Below are positions 34,343-43,390 of a stretch of 64,000 nucleotides of DNA, piece by piece (the first letter of the stretch is position 1; each line of letters opens with the position of its first letter). Location of the stretch: contig NZ_JAUSXF010000001.1 of the NCBI RefSeq assembly GCF_030816475.1, positions 930,001-994,000 on the forward strand. The letters run 5' to 3'. The translations under genes were made by a program, and so were the position numbers. Source of the stretch: Arthrobacter pascens (GTDB taxonomy: Bacteria > Actinomycetota > Actinomycetes > Actinomycetales > Micrococcaceae). The notes beneath the pieces are model-generated. The model ran no database searches. It was not told the DNA's origin and saw only the letters and a program-made list of their open reading frames with translations.

Positions 34343-35028
34343 ACAACGTGCCAAGGGTCCCCAGAGGCCGCAACGTGACCAAGGAGTCGGTGCGGGTGGT
34401 CATTGTGGATGACCACGCAATTTTCCGCTCGGGTCTCAAAGCGGACCTGGATGCCAGCATCCAGGTGGTGGGTGAGGCTGCCACGGTTGAACAGGCCATC
34501 GCTGTAATTGCGCAGGAACGGCCGGAAGTGGTGCTCCTGGACGTTCACCTGCCAGGCGGACTGGGTGGCGGCGGCCGTGAAGTGATCGCCGGTTCAGCGG
34601 CTCTCCTGGGCACCACGAAGTTCCTGGCGCTCAGCGTCTCGGATGCCGCCGAGGACGTCGTGGCGGTCATCCGCGCGGGCGCGCGGGGGTATGTCACCAA
34701 GACCATTTCAGGGGCGGAAATCACTGATGCCGTGTTCCGGGTTGCCGGCGGTGACGCCGTTTTTTCGCCACGGCTCGCAGGGTTTGTCCTGGACGCATTC
34801 GGCACGGCCCCGGCCGACATCGCCGACGACGAGCTGGACAGGCTCTCTGCCCGCGAACTCGAAGTCATGCGTCTGATCGCCCGCGGCTACAGCTACAAGG
34901 AAGTGGCCAAGGAGCTCTTCATCAGCATCAAAACAGTGGAGACCCACGTCTCCGCGGTGCTACGCAAACTCCAGCTCTCAAGCAGGCACGAGCTCACTAA
35001 GTGGGCAGCTGAGCGTCGTCTCCTCTAG
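34339..35028 (+). CDS. LuxR/NarL-type response regulator
   Basis: A 229-aa regulator. The receiver has acidic pocket IVDDH, phospho-acceptor Asp68 (VVLLDVHLPGG) and Lys in GYVTKTISG; the C-terminal LuxR helix-turn-helix is LSARELEVMRLIARGYSYKE and SIKTVETHVSAVLRKL. It overlaps the kinase stop by four bases (ATGA). It should regulate the divergent PspC operon and other envelope genes (inference from LiaR-type systems). Confidence 0.9.
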   Translation: MNNVPRVPRGRNVTKESVRVVIVDDHAIFRSGLKADLDASIQVVGEAATVEQAIAVIAQERPEVVLLDVHLPGGLGGGGREVIAGSAALLGTTKFLALSVSDAAEDVVAVIRAGARGYVTKTISGAEITDAVFRVAGGDAVFSPRLAGFVLDAFGTAPADIADDELDRLSARELEVMRLIARGYSYKEVAKELFISIKTVETHVSAVLRKLQLSSRHELTKWAAERRLL

Positions 35029-35067
35029 CCCGGCAGCCCTCCCTCACATCCTGCCGAATTTCCCTGG

Positions 35068-35174
35068 ACGCTCTCTCACCTTTCGCAGGCAAACACCAAA
35101 CGCTCTCTCACTGGTGAACTTGGTCCACTGGTGAGAGAGCGTTTGGAAATTTTGTGCAGGGAGTGAGAGAGCGT
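35068..35174. repeat. Nested palindrome between convergent genes
   Basis: A 16-bp perfect inner stem (35096-35111 with 35131-35146) is flanked by a 12-bp outer stem (35068-35079 with 35163-35174). All four arms carry the same core ACGCTCTCTCAC or its complement. It separates the response-regulator stop from the aspartate aminotransferase stop, so it may terminate both and may be a member of a dispersed intergenic repeat family. Confidence 0.7.
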
Positions 35175-35176
35175 TG

Positions 35177-36394
35177 TTACTGGGCCTTGCCCAGGAAGTC
35201 CTGCAGGCGCTGCACGCCCGTGGCCAGGTCCTCGTCGCCCAGGGCGTAGGAGAGACGCAGGTAGCCTGACGGGCCGAACGCCTCGCCCGGCACCACTGCC
35301 ACTTCAACCTCGTCCAGGATCAGGGCGGCCAGTTCCGCGGAGGTCGACGGCGTTGACGTGCCGGCCGCCGTCGGGAATTCCTTGCCCAGCAGCGCGCGGA
35401 CGTCCGCGTACACGTAGAAGGCACCCTTCGGCGTCGGGCATTCCACTCCGGGGATGGCGTTGAGTCCGGCAACAATCGCCTTGCGCCGCCGGTCGAAGGC
35501 TACCTTCATTTCGTCGACGGCGGTCAGCGGTCCGGAGACGGCGGCGAGGGCAGCGATCTGCATGATGTTGGAGACGTTGGAGGTGGCGTGGGACTGCAAG
35601 TTGGTCGCGGCCTTGATGACATCGGCAGGACCGATCATCCAGCCGACCCGCCAGCCTGTCATCGCGTAGGTCTTGGCCACGCCATTCAGGATGACTACTT
35701 TGTCCCCCAGTTCAGGGGCGGCGGTGGCGATGGAGGTGAAGGGCACGCCGTCGTAGGTCAGGTGCTCGTAGATCTCGTCGGTGACCACCCACAGGCCCTT
35801 TGAGGCAGCCCATTTGCCGATTTCGGCAACCTGCTCCGGGCTGTAAACGGAGCCCGTGGGGTTGGACGGCGACACAAACAGGAGGATCTTGGTCCTGTCG
35901 GTGACGGCGGCCTCGAGCTGGTCCACGGTGACCAGGTAGTCCTGCTCGGGACCCGCGAAGACCTCAACGGGGACGCCGCCGGCCAGCCGAATTGCCTCCG
36001 GGTAGGTGGTCCAGAAGGGGGTGGGGACAATCACTTCGTCGCCCGGATCCACCAGCGTGGCGAAGGTGTTGTACACGGCCTGCTTGCCGCCGTTGGTCAC
36101 CAGCACCTGGGACGGGTCCACGGAGTAGCCGGAGTCGCGGAGCGTCTTCTCCGCGATGGCTTTCTTGAGCTCGGGAAGCCCGGCGGCGGGGGAGTAGCGG
36201 TGGTACTTGGGCTGGCCGGCGGCCTCAATGGATGCCTTGACGATGTAGTCCGGGGTGGGGAAATCGGGCTCGCCCGCGCCGAAGCCAATCACCGGCCTGC
36301 CTGCTGCCTTAAGCGCCTTGGCCTTGGCGTCAACGGCCAGGGTTGCGGATTCGGCAATAGCGGATATGCGCTGGGAAACGCGGGCGGCAGACAT
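35177..36394 (-). CDS. aspC: Pyridoxal-phosphate aspartate aminotransferase
   Basis: A 405-aa class I aminotransferase that interconverts aspartate and 2-oxoglutarate with oxaloacetate and glutamate. The N-terminal [16 protein letters not shown], the PLP-lysine motif [16 protein letters not shown], the substrate-binding [10 protein letters not shown] and the C-terminal arginine segment GYLRLSYAL are present. The same gene precedes tRNA-Trp-secE-nusG in other actinobacteria such as Streptomyces. It is transcribed away from the tRNA and ends at the nested palindrome. Confidence 0.9.
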   Translation of the reverse strand: MSAARVSQRISAIAESATLAVDAKAKALKAAGRPVIGFGAGEPDFPTPDYIVKASIEAAGQPKYHRYSPAAGLPELKKAIAEKTLRDSGYSVDPSQVLVTNGGKQAVYNTFATLVDPGDEVIVPTPFWTTYPEAIRLAGGVPVEVFAGPEQDYLVTVDQLEAAVTDRTKILLFVSPSNPTGSVYSPEQVAEIGKWAASKGLWVVTDEIYEHLTYDGVPFTSIATAAPELGDKVVILNGVAKTYAMTGWRVGWMIGPADVIKAATNLQSHATSNVSNIMQIAALAAVSGPLTAVDEMKVAFDRRRKAIVAGLNAIPGVECPTPKGAFYVYADVRALLGKEFPTAAGTSTPSTSAELAALILDEVEVAVVPGEAFGPSGYLRLSYALGDEDLATGVQRLQDFLGKAQ

Positions 36395-36551
36395 AGCGGG
36401 TCCGTTCTTCGCTTACAGCTCGTGGGCTGAATGGTGGAATTCGACGTGATCTACTCTATGCTGTTCAGCGGATCGTTCGGGTTGCCCGCATGGATGTGAC
36501 CGCACGTCAGGTGACATGTAAGGTGAAGCGAACGGCCCGGAATGAGGCTGG

Positions 36552-36581
36552 TTCGACGTACGCTAAGTTGTTGCGTAGACT
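36552..36581 (+). promoter_or_regulatory. Promoter of tRNA-Trp / secE / nusG
   Basis: TTCGAC (36552-36557), 18 bases, TAGACT (36576-36581), about 80 bases upstream of the tRNA. Confidence 0.5.
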
Positions 36582-36664
36582 GGTTCTCCGGTGTTGAAAA
36601 CACGGATGATGGCGTGCGCCCCAGTGGAAACTGGAAGTTCGGCAAGGAATGGTTTTCGATCCAT

Positions 36665-36737
36665 AGGGTAGTGGCGCAATTGGTAGCGCAGCGGTCTCCA
36701 AAACCGCAGGTTGCAGGTTCGAGTCCTGTCTGCCCTG
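36665..36737 (+). tRNA. tRNA-Trp (anticodon CCA)
   Basis: A 73-nt cloverleaf. Acceptor stem AGGGTAG pairs with CTGCCCT; the anticodon loop CTCCAAA contains CCA; the T-arm is GCAGGTTCGAGTCCTGT. 3' CCA is not encoded. It lies directly upstream of secE, the usual actinobacterial arrangement. Confidence 0.96.
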
Positions 36738-36833
36738 CGCAAGCTGTTCCGACGGAATGCCGGAGCAAGCGCAGCAACCATGGTTCTGATCAGGACCGGG
36801 TAATCCAACTTTGCACAGATGAGTGAGGACCAG

Positions 36834-37103
36834 GTGACCGAAACAGCTGCCAGCAGCTCGAAGGGCCGCCCGGCTAAGAAGGCCGCCAAGGCAAGCCTCT
36901 TCGCTCGCATCGCACTTTTCGTCCGCCAGATCATCGGCGAACTGAAAAAAGTTGTTGCACCGACCCGCAAGGAACTGATCAATTACACGCTCGTGGTGCT
37001 GGTGTTCGTGGCCATCATGATGGTCATAGTCAGCCTGCTCGACATCGGTTTCGGAACCGCGGTCAGCTGGGTCTTTGGCGGCATCGCCCCCGCGGACCGA
37101 TAA
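36834..37103 (+). CDS. secE: Protein translocase subunit SecE
   Basis: An 89-aa membrane protein that clamps the SecY channel. A Lys/Ala-rich N-terminus is followed by the amphipathic ELKKVVAPTRKELIN and one transmembrane helix (about 53-75). GTG at 36834 is preferred because GAGGA lies 4 bases upstream; the ATG at 36819 has no site but would add five residues. It is followed by nusG. Confidence 0.93.
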   Translation: MTETAASSSKGRPAKKAAKASLFARIALFVRQIIGELKKVVAPTRKELINYTLVVLVFVAIMMVIVSLLDIGFGTAVSWVFGGIAPADR

Positions 37104-37220
37104 GGCGAAGCGTCCGCAGGCTGCGTGGTCGTTGTCCGGGTAACCGGAATGAAACCACGGGGCGTGCGGAATTGAGCCATTTAAATAGGCATGTTAGGCA
37201 ATGAGGAAGCAGGAGACCAA

Positions 37221-38069
37221 GTGTCTGAGCAGGAGCTCGAGGTAACCGAGACTGAGCTGGATGAGTCCGCGGACATCACGGCAGCCCCCACCGCAGAAGC
37301 CGGTGAAGAGTCCGAGGTTGAGTCCGCTGCGCCCGAATCCGCCGACGCCGATTTCGACGATGCTGACGCATCAGAGGAAGACGACACCGACGCTTCAGAA
37401 GTGGACGACGCTGAGGCTGACTCCGAAGAGGCAGATGCCCTCGCCGCAGCAGCCGCCAAGGCCGACGTCGACCCTGCCGAGGAATTCAAGGCCAAGCTGC
37501 GCCGCCAGGAGGGTGACTGGTACGTCATCCACTCCTACGCCGGTTACGAAAACCGCGTCAAGGCCAACCTTGAGACCCGCATCCAGACCCTGGACATGGA
37601 AGATTACATCTTCGAAATCCAGGTGCCGATGGAAGAGGTCGTTGAGATCAAGAACGCCCAGCGCAAGATCATCAACCGCGTCCGCATCCCCGGCTACGTG
37701 CTGGTCCGGATGGACCTGACGGATGCCTCCTGGGGCGCCGTCCGCCACACCCCCGGCGTCACCGGCTTTGTGGGCAACGCCCACAACCCCGTGCCGCTGC
37801 GTCTTGATGAAGTGTTCTCCATGCTCGCCCCGGTCTTCGAAGAAGAGCAGGCCGAAAAGGGCAAGCCGGTCAACAAGCAGAACCAGGCCCCAGTGGACGT
37901 CGACTTCGAAGTCGGCGAATCCGTCATCGTCAAGGAAGGTCCGTTCGAGACCCTCCCCGCCACGATCTCCGAGATCAAGGTCGAATCCCAGACCCTGGTG
38001 GTGCTGGTTTCCATCTTCGAGCGCGAAACGCCGGTCACCCTGGCGTTCAACCAGGTCACCAAGATCTGA
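37221..38069 (+). CDS. nusG: Transcription termination/antitermination factor NusG
   Basis: A 282-aa protein that binds RNA polymerase and couples transcription to Rho or ribosomes. The NGN domain begins at [17 protein letters not shown] and the KOW segment [19 protein letters not shown] lies near the C-terminus. A very acidic N-terminal extension of about 95 residues (Glu/Asp/Ala-rich) precedes it, as in other high-GC actinobacteria. GTG at 37221 with AGGAG five bases upstream is chosen over the ATG at 37191. Confidence 0.95.
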   Translation: MSEQELEVTETELDESADITAAPTAEAGEESEVESAAPESADADFDDADASEEDDTDASEVDDAEADSEEADALAAAAAKADVDPAEEFKAKLRRQEGDWYVIHSYAGYENRVKANLETRIQTLDMEDYIFEIQVPMEEVVEIKNAQRKIINRVRIPGYVLVRMDLTDASWGAVRHTPGVTGFVGNAHNPVPLRLDEVFSMLAPVFEEEQAEKGKPVNKQNQAPVDVDFEVGESVIVKEGPFETLPATISEIKVESQTLVVLVSIFERETPVTLAFNQVTKI

Positions 38070-38196
38070 CAACCAAGAATTCGTCCCGGCGCTGCCGGCT
38101 TAGCAGCACCGGAACGGCCGGCCGCCTTGCCATGGCGGTCAAAAACCTGAGGCACGCTCCTGTGTCCCAGGACGTTATTGAGAGAAGGACCCTACA

Positions 38197-38628
38197 TTGG
38201 CTCCCAAGAAGAAGGTCACCGGCCTCATCAAGCTGCAGATCCAGGCAGGTGCCGCTAACCCGGCTCCGCCGATCGGTCCTGCGCTTGGCCAGCACGGTGT
38301 CAACATCATGGAATTCTGCAAGGCGTACAACGCTGCCACAGAAGCCCAGCGCGGAAACGTCATCCCCGTGGAAATCACGGTTTACGAGGACCGTTCATTC
38401 ACGTTCATCACCAAGACCCCGCCGGCTGCAGAGCTCATCAAGAAGGCTGCAGGCGTTGCCAAGGGTTCACCCACGCCGCACACCGTCAAGGTTGCCAAGC
38501 TGACCCAGGCACAGGTCAACGAGATTGCTTCCACCAAGATGGAAGACCTCAACGCCACCAGCCTCGAAGGCGCAGCGAAGATCATCGCCGGCACCGCCCG
38601 CTCCATGGGTATCACCGTCGAGGGTTAA
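38197..38628 (+). CDS. rplK: Ribosomal protein L11
   Basis: A 143-aa 50S protein of the GTPase-associated centre, target region of thiopeptides. Conserved text [20 protein letters not shown] and GIT near the end is intact. It starts with TTG, eight bases after AGAAGGA. It leads the rplK-rplA pair. Confidence 0.96.
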
Positions 38629-38827
38629 TCCCTTCCGCTGCCAGACGTCGGATTCTGAAAATGGATAACGACGGCGGGCGGCAACGCCGGGCAACCGGCA
38701 CCATTGCCGGACAAACGGCACAAACCGAAATGTTGGGAACCGGGCACGGATAACGAGCCCGCTCACCGACTGTGGCAGGGCCCAGCGCGGTCCGCAGACC
38801 ACAACTGCACAAGGAGAAATAAGCAGC

Positions 38828-39535
38828 ATGGCAAAGCGCAGCAAAGCATATGAGGCAGCAGCCGCCAAGATCGACGCGGAGAAGTTCTACGCACCGTTCG
38901 AGGCAGTAACGCTCGCCAAGGACACCAACCCGTCCAAGTTCGACGCCACCGTTGAGGTCGCATTCCGTCTGGGCGTCGACCCCCGCAAGGCCGACCAGAT
39001 GGTCCGTGGCACCGTCAACCTGCCGCACGGCACCGGTAAAGTTTCCCGCGTGCTGGTTTTCGCAACGGGCGACAAGGCTGAGGCAGCAATCGCTGCCGGC
39101 GCCGACTTCGTTGGTTCCGATGACCTGATTGAAAAGATCCAGGGCGGCTGGACCGACTTTGACGCAGCCGTTGCGACCCCTGACCTCATGGGCAAGGTTG
39201 GCCGCCTCGGTAAAGTCCTGGGTCCGCGTAACCTGATGCCGAACCCGAAGACCGGCACCGTCACGGCAGACGTCGCCAAGGCTGTCAACGACATCAAGGG
39301 CGGCAAGATCGACTTCCGCGTCGACAAGCACTCGAACCTGCACTTCATCATCGGCAAGGTCTCGTTCGACGCCATCAAGCTGGCTGAGAACTATGCAGCA
39401 GCACTGGAAGAGGTGCTTCGCCTGAAGCCGTCCGCTTCCAAGGGCCGCTACATCCAGAAGGCCACCGTGGCTACCACGTTTGGTCCTGGCATCTCGGTTG
39501 ACCCCAACGTCACCAAGGTTCTGACCGAGGTCTAA
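38828..39535 (+). CDS. rplA: Ribosomal protein L1
   Basis: A 235-aa 50S stalk protein; L1 is also a translational repressor of rplKA in many bacteria. Conserved motif [18 protein letters not shown] is present. AGGAGA precedes the ATG by about 10 bases. A 200-bp spacer from rplK may hold an L1-binding mimic, not resolved here. A terminator follows. Confidence 0.96.
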   Translation: MAKRSKAYEAAAAKIDAEKFYAPFEAVTLAKDTNPSKFDATVEVAFRLGVDPRKADQMVRGTVNLPHGTGKVSRVLVFATGDKAEAAIAAGADFVGSDDLIEKIQGGWTDFDAAVATPDLMGKVGRLGKVLGPRNLMPNPKTGTVTADVAKAVNDIKGGKIDFRVDKHSNLHFIIGKVSFDAIKLAENYAAALEEVLRLKPSASKGRYIQKATVATTFGPGISVDPNVTKVLTEV

Positions 39536-39572
39536 TCCTTTCAGTTCCAGCTGCCGGATCCTTCCGGCTCAC

Positions 39573-39605
39573 AAGGACCGTCCGGCATTCCGCCGGGCGG
39601 TCCTT
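39573..39605 (+). terminator. Terminator of rplKA
   Basis: 14-bp stem with one G-U pair (39573-39586 with 39592-39605), 5-base loop, 37 bases beyond the rplA stop. Confidence 0.8.
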
Positions 39606-39658
39606 TGCCGTTCCACACGATCGACGAAGTCCTCAGCATCGCTAGGCCGGGAAGGAAT

Positions 39659-39664
39659 TAGGCT
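39659..39664 (+). promoter_or_regulatory. -10 hexamer TAGGCT, leaderless start
   Basis: TAGGCT ends six bases before the ATG at 39671, giving the two GNAT genes their own promoter after the rplKA terminator. Confidence 0.55.
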
Positions 39665-39670
39665 GGGGGA

Positions 39671-40828
39671 ATGGAGACGGGGGACTTGAGCGAACTGGTG
39701 ATTACCGCCGTCGCCGTCCCCCCGCTACCCCACGATGGAAGATCCCACGACGGAACGTCCGACGGCGGGTGGGGAGCCAATGCCGCGGGCACAGGGAGTT
39801 TCAGCGACTTCCGTCAAAGCCACGCCTTGCGCGAGGCGCATGAGCTGGAGAAATGGGGCAACCTGGACCGCTGCACGACAGAGCCGGAGAGCGTCGAATA
39901 TTGGCGGGGCAGCGAGTACGAGGAGCGCGCGCTCTTCCTGGCACGGCTGGGCCAGGAAACGGTGGGCACGTGCTCCGTGACCCTGCCGCTGCGGGAGAAC
40001 ACTGGCACGGCAGGCATCGATGTCCTGGTAGCGCCCGGGTACCGCAGGCGGGGCTGGGGGCGCCGCTTGCTTGAGCATGCTGAGGCGGTTGCGCGCGACC
40101 GAGGCCGGACCTCCCTCGATGCCTACTTCGAGCTCCCGGCTGAGCTTGTGGAGCGCGCCGGGCCCCTGCTGCCGGCGAAATCCGGGGCAGGCGGACTTCC
40201 CGAAGAGGATCCGTCCGTTGCCTTTGCCGCCGGAGCAGGTTATGAACTCGAGCAGGTCGAGAGATCAAGCCGGCTGGCCCTGCCCGTACCCTCCGGGCAC
40301 CTGTCCGCTTTGGAGGCCGAGGCCGCGCCGCAGGCGAGAGACTACCTTCCCGTTGGCTGGGCCGACAGCTGCCCCGCGGAGTTCGTGGACGGGTACGCCG
40401 TGTTGAAGCGCCGGATGAGCACCGACGTTCCGGTGGCCGGGATGGACTGGGAAGCCGAGGACTGGGACGTAGGCAGGGTCCGCCACGAGGAGGAGACGCT
40501 GATGCGCAGCGGCGTACAGACTGTCGTGGCTGCGGCGATGCAGCGGAGCACCGGGGAGCTCGTGGCCTACACGGTCCTGAACTGGCGCCCGGGTGTGCCG
40601 GAAGCCATCATCCAGCAGGACACCCTGGTATCGGCGCAGCACCGGGGACGCCGTCTGGGGACCCTGGTCAAGGTGGCGAATCTCCGTGCAGCACAGCGGC
40701 GCTGGCCCGGCGCGCGGTCGGTGCTTACATGGAACGCGAGTGAAAACCAGCATATGCTGGCGATAAATATTTCGCTTGGATTCAGGCCTGATGGCTATGA
40801 AGGTGAGTGGCAGAAACGGCTGGGATGA
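39671..40828 (+). CDS. GNAT-family protein with two acetyltransferase-like domains (copy 1)
   Basis: A 385-aa protein. The first GNAT domain contains VLVAPGYRRRGWGRRLLEHA; a second, weaker domain near the C-terminus has VSAQHRGRRLGTLVKVANL and SVLTWNASENQHMLAINISL. It resembles the next gene along its whole length (bi-domain build, QHRGRRLG versus EHRGNKLG, NASENQHMLAIN versus NAPENRYLLTVN), so the two are tandem paralogues. Position between L1 and L10 genes is conserved in feel but the substrate is unknown. Confidence 0.82.
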   Translation: METGDLSELVITAVAVPPLPHDGRSHDGTSDGGWGANAAGTGSFSDFRQSHALREAHELEKWGNLDRCTTEPESVEYWRGSEYEERALFLARLGQETVGTCSVTLPLRENTGTAGIDVLVAPGYRRRGWGRRLLEHAEAVARDRGRTSLDAYFELPAELVERAGPLLPAKSGAGGLPEEDPSVAFAAGAGYELEQVERSSRLALPVPSGHLSALEAEAAPQARDYLPVGWADSCPAEFVDGYAVLKRRMSTDVPVAGMDWEAEDWDVGRVRHEEETLMRSGVQTVVAAAMQRSTGELVAYTVLNWRPGVPEAIIQQDTLVSAQHRGRRLGTLVKVANLRAAQRRWPGARSVLTWNASENQHMLAINISLGFRPDGYEGEWQKRLG

Positions 40829-41955
40829 TGCCCCTTATGGCAAGAAACGTACAGATCGAGCAGCTTTGGATCCCGGACTCCCTTGAGGCGCCGGACGCCA
40901 AAGACTTCCTCGCCGCCGTCGAAGTGGGACGCAAGGTCCGGATGCAGACCTGGGGTAGCGATGACCTGGCCTACGCGCCGCTGGAGAAACTCCTCGAGCT
41001 GGCGGACCCGTATGAACGCCAGATCATCCTCGTGGCCAAAGTTGACGGTGAGATCGTGGGAACCGTTGACATCGCCCTTCCGCTCACGGACAACCTGGAC
41101 CTCGCGGAATTCACCCTGGACATCCTGCCCGAGTTCCAGCGGCAGGGTGTGGGCCGGAAGTTGCTCATTGCCGCCGAACACATGGCCCGCGGCGAGGGCC
41201 GCACCATGATCCTGGTGGACACCAACCATCCGGGGGCTTCACTGCATGAGTTCGAGAAGGCCCAGCTGGTGCCCGGCTCGGGCCAGGGATTTGTGCCGCT
41301 CGCCAGCCGGGAAGTGGAATTTGCCCGTAAGACCGGGTATACCTTGCAGCACATTGAACAGTTCAGCTCGTGCGTCCTGCCGCTGGATTCCAAACTTGTG
41401 GCCGATCTCCAGGCCGAGGCAGATGAAGCCAACAACGGCCGTTACCGCCTGCACCATTGGACGGACCGCTGCCCGGACCTGTGGCTGGAAGCGGTGGCGA
41501 CGCTGGAGAACCAGGCGGGCGCCGACGTCGACCCCTCTCTTGAAACTCCCGTCGAGCAGGACATGGTGTTCGACGGCGGCATCCTCCGGGAAGCGGAAGA
41601 GGTCACCATTGCGCAGGGCCGGCGGACGGTGGTTACGGCGGTTGAGCACCTGGCCAGCGGCGCGCTGGTGGGCCTGACCACGATCAGTGTCCTGGCGCAC
41701 CGCGCCGATGTTGTCTTCCAGGATGACACGCTGGTGCTGCAGGAGCACCGCGGAAACAAGCTGGGCCTGCTCATCAAGGTGGCCAACATGGAACGCCTCA
41801 CTGAGCAGTTTCCGGATGCACGGGTCATCTACACCTGGAACGCCCCGGAGAACAGGTACCTCCTGACAGTCAACCAGCAACTGGGCTTCACCACCGCGGG
41901 AGTAACAGGCATCTGGCAGAAGGAACTTCCCCACCTGGGATCGAGCAGCAGCTGA
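40825..41955 (+). CDS. GNAT-family protein with two acetyltransferase-like domains (copy 2)
   Basis: A 376-aa paralogue of the preceding gene. N-terminal GNAT domain with LDILPEFQRQGVGRKLLIAA and second domain with LQEHRGNKLGLLIKVANM followed by VIYTWNAPENRYLLTVNQQL. ATG 40825 overlaps the previous stop (ATGA); ATG 40828 and 40837 are alternatives. The pair is co-transcribed. Two-domain GNATs include mycothiol synthase and eis-type enzymes, but no residue pattern points to a known acceptor. Confidence 0.82.
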   Translation: MMPLMARNVQIEQLWIPDSLEAPDAKDFLAAVEVGRKVRMQTWGSDDLAYAPLEKLLELADPYERQIILVAKVDGEIVGTVDIALPLTDNLDLAEFTLDILPEFQRQGVGRKLLIAAEHMARGEGRTMILVDTNHPGASLHEFEKAQLVPGSGQGFVPLASREVEFARKTGYTLQHIEQFSSCVLPLDSKLVADLQAEADEANNGRYRLHHWTDRCPDLWLEAVATLENQAGADVDPSLETPVEQDMVFDGGILREAEEVTIAQGRRTVVTAVEHLASGALVGLTTISVLAHRADVVFQDDTLVLQEHRGNKLGLLIKVANMERLTEQFPDARVIYTWNAPENRYLLTVNQQLGFTTAGVTGIWQKELPHLGSSSS

Positions 41956-41972
41956 GCCACGAATTGGCGGAT

Positions 41973-42002
41973 TTGGTAGAGGACCGGGGCGTCCCGTAAG
42001 CT
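41973..42002 (+). promoter_or_regulatory. Promoter of rplJL
   Basis: TTGGTA (41973-41978), 18 bases, TAAGCT (41997-42002), upstream of a long leader. Confidence 0.45.
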
Positions 42003-42259
42003 TGAACTACCAAAGACCGTCGGTTGTTGGAAATCCACTCTCCTGAACACAGCTCAACTCTGCAGTTGTGCGCGGGAGGGCAAGTGGCTTTCTGGACGAA
42101 GGACCCTGAACGTAGGGCGGCCGGCGCAGGTGAACGAAGCAAAGCTCCGCGGAAATAACCGCGTTGAGCCAAGCCCCGTGCATCTGCGCGGGGCGTTTTT
42201 AGTTTTAGCTCACCTGAGCGGGGACCCGGAATACCGGCACTATCCCCGGAAGGAGGGTT
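42003..42259 (+). ncRNA. L10 leader (ribosomal protein autoregulatory mRNA leader)
   Basis: The roughly 250-nt untranslated region before rplJ has the plan of bacterial L10 leaders: an AAAGACCGTCGGTTG region, a GAACGTAGGGCGGCCGGCGC region, a small stem CGCGG/CCGCG, then a strong terminator hairpin with a T-rich run. Binding of L10 or the L10-L12 complex would adjust readthrough. It matches the known placement of the element; base-by-base fold not verified. It fills the 304-bp gap after the GNAT genes. Confidence 0.7.
42173..42206 (+). terminator. Attenuator upstream of rplJ
   Basis: 9-bp stem with one G-U pair (42173-42181 with 42186-42194), loop ATCT, followed by GTTTTTAGTTTT. This is the only hairpin in the window with a classical T tract, and it stands 54 bases before the rplJ start, so it must be conditional. 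Confidence 0.8.
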
Positions 42260-42880
42260 ATGGCAACGCCTACCAAGGTTTCAGCAGTAGCTGAGATCAC
42301 TAACGATTTCAAGGAATCGAACGCCGCTGTCCTGACCGAATACCGCGGGCTCACCGTTGCACAGCTCAAGCAGCTGCGTGTTTCTCTCGGCCAGGACACC
42401 AAGTTCTCGGTCGTCAAGAACACCCTGACCGCCATTGCAGCCAAGGAAGCCGGTGTCGAAGCATTCGACGGCGACCTTTCCGGCCCCACTGCAATCGCGT
42501 TCATCAAGGGTGACGCAGTTGCAGCTGCCAAGAGCCTGACGGATTTTGCCAAGGCCCACAAGCAGCTGGTCATCAAGACCGGTTACTTCGAAGGCAAGGC
42601 ATTGAACGCCAGCGAAGTTGCCGCACTGGCAGCGCTCGAGTCCCGCGAGCTGCAGCTCGCACGCGTTGCAGGTGTCCTCAAGGCTCCTGCTGCCGCCGCT
42701 GCACGCATCATTGACGCCCTGCGCCTCAAGCTTGAAGAAGAGGGCGGCGCTCCGGCAGAAGCTGAAGCTCCCGCCGCTGACGAAGCCCCCGCCGCCGAAG
42801 CAGAAGCTCCCGCAGCGGATGCAGCAGCAGAGGCAGCAGCTCCGGCTGAAGCCGACGCGGCTGCTGCCGAAGAGAACTGA
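42260..42880 (+). CDS. rplJ: Ribosomal protein L10
   Basis: A 206-aa base of the L7/L12 stalk. Core VLTEYRGLTVAQLKQLR and FSVVKNTLTAIAA are typical. The C-terminal 45 residues are an Ala/Glu-rich tail after the L12-binding helix, longer than in E. coli (165 aa). AAGGAGG precedes the ATG. It is followed by rplL. Confidence 0.96.
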   Translation: MATPTKVSAVAEITNDFKESNAAVLTEYRGLTVAQLKQLRVSLGQDTKFSVVKNTLTAIAAKEAGVEAFDGDLSGPTAIAFIKGDAVAAAKSLTDFAKAHKQLVIKTGYFEGKALNASEVAALAALESRELQLARVAGVLKAPAAAAARIIDALRLKLEEEGGAPAEAEAPAADEAPAAEAEAPAADAAAEAAAPAEADAAAAEEN

Positions 42881-42957
42881 TTCTCTTTACCCACCAGACT
42901 CCGGTGTGACAGCGCGGCCCTGCGCCGCCGAACACCACTATAGGAAGGACGCCAACC

Positions 42958-43335
42958 ATGGCGAAGCTCACCAACGAAGAGCTCATTGAAGCTTTCAAGG
43001 AACTGACCATCATCGAGCTCTCCGAGTTCGTCAAGCTCTTCGAAGAGACCTTCGAAGTTACCGCAGCCGCTGTTGCTGTTGCCGGCCCCGCCGGTGGCGC
43101 TGCTGCAGAAGAAGCTGAAGAGAAGACCGAATTCGACGTCGTTCTCGAAGCTGCTGGCGACAAGAAGATCGCAGTGATCAAGGAAGTTCGCGCCATCACT
43201 TCCCTGGGCCTGAAGGAAGCCAAGGACCTGGTTGACAGCGCTCCCAAGGCTGTTCTCGAAGGTGTTACCAAGGAAGCTGCCGAGAAGGCAATTGCACAGC
43301 TCGAAGAAGCCGGCGCCCGCGTTACCCTCAAGTAA
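42958..43335 (+). CDS. rplL: Ribosomal protein L7/L12
   Basis: A 125-aa stalk protein that recruits translational GTPases. N-terminal dimer helix [20 protein letters not shown], Ala/Gly hinge and the C-terminal EKTEFDVVL and [23 protein letters not shown] lies before the ATG. It ends at a strong terminator. Confidence 0.97.
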   Translation: MAKLTNEELIEAFKELTIIELSEFVKLFEETFEVTAAAVAVAGPAGGAAAEEAEEKTEFDVVLEAAGDKKIAVIKEVRAITSLGLKEAKDLVDSAPKAVLEGVTKEAAEKAIAQLEEAGARVTLK

Positions 43336-43353
43336 CTCACGCTGCTTCTCAAG

Positions 43354-43383
43354 AAACCCCGTCCACTCCGGTGGGCGGGGTTT
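43354..43383. terminator. Bidirectional terminator after rplL
   Basis: 13-bp stem with one G-U pair (43354-43366 with 43371-43383) and loop TCCG, between the rplL stop and the stop of the convergent YbaK gene 8 bases away. Confidence 0.85.
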
Positions 43384-43390
43384 CCTGCGT

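Noticed and set aside
36665..36737. Integration site in tRNA-Trp
   Set aside because: No integrase gene and no downstream repeat of the tRNA 3' end was seen; secE follows as in other actinobacteria.
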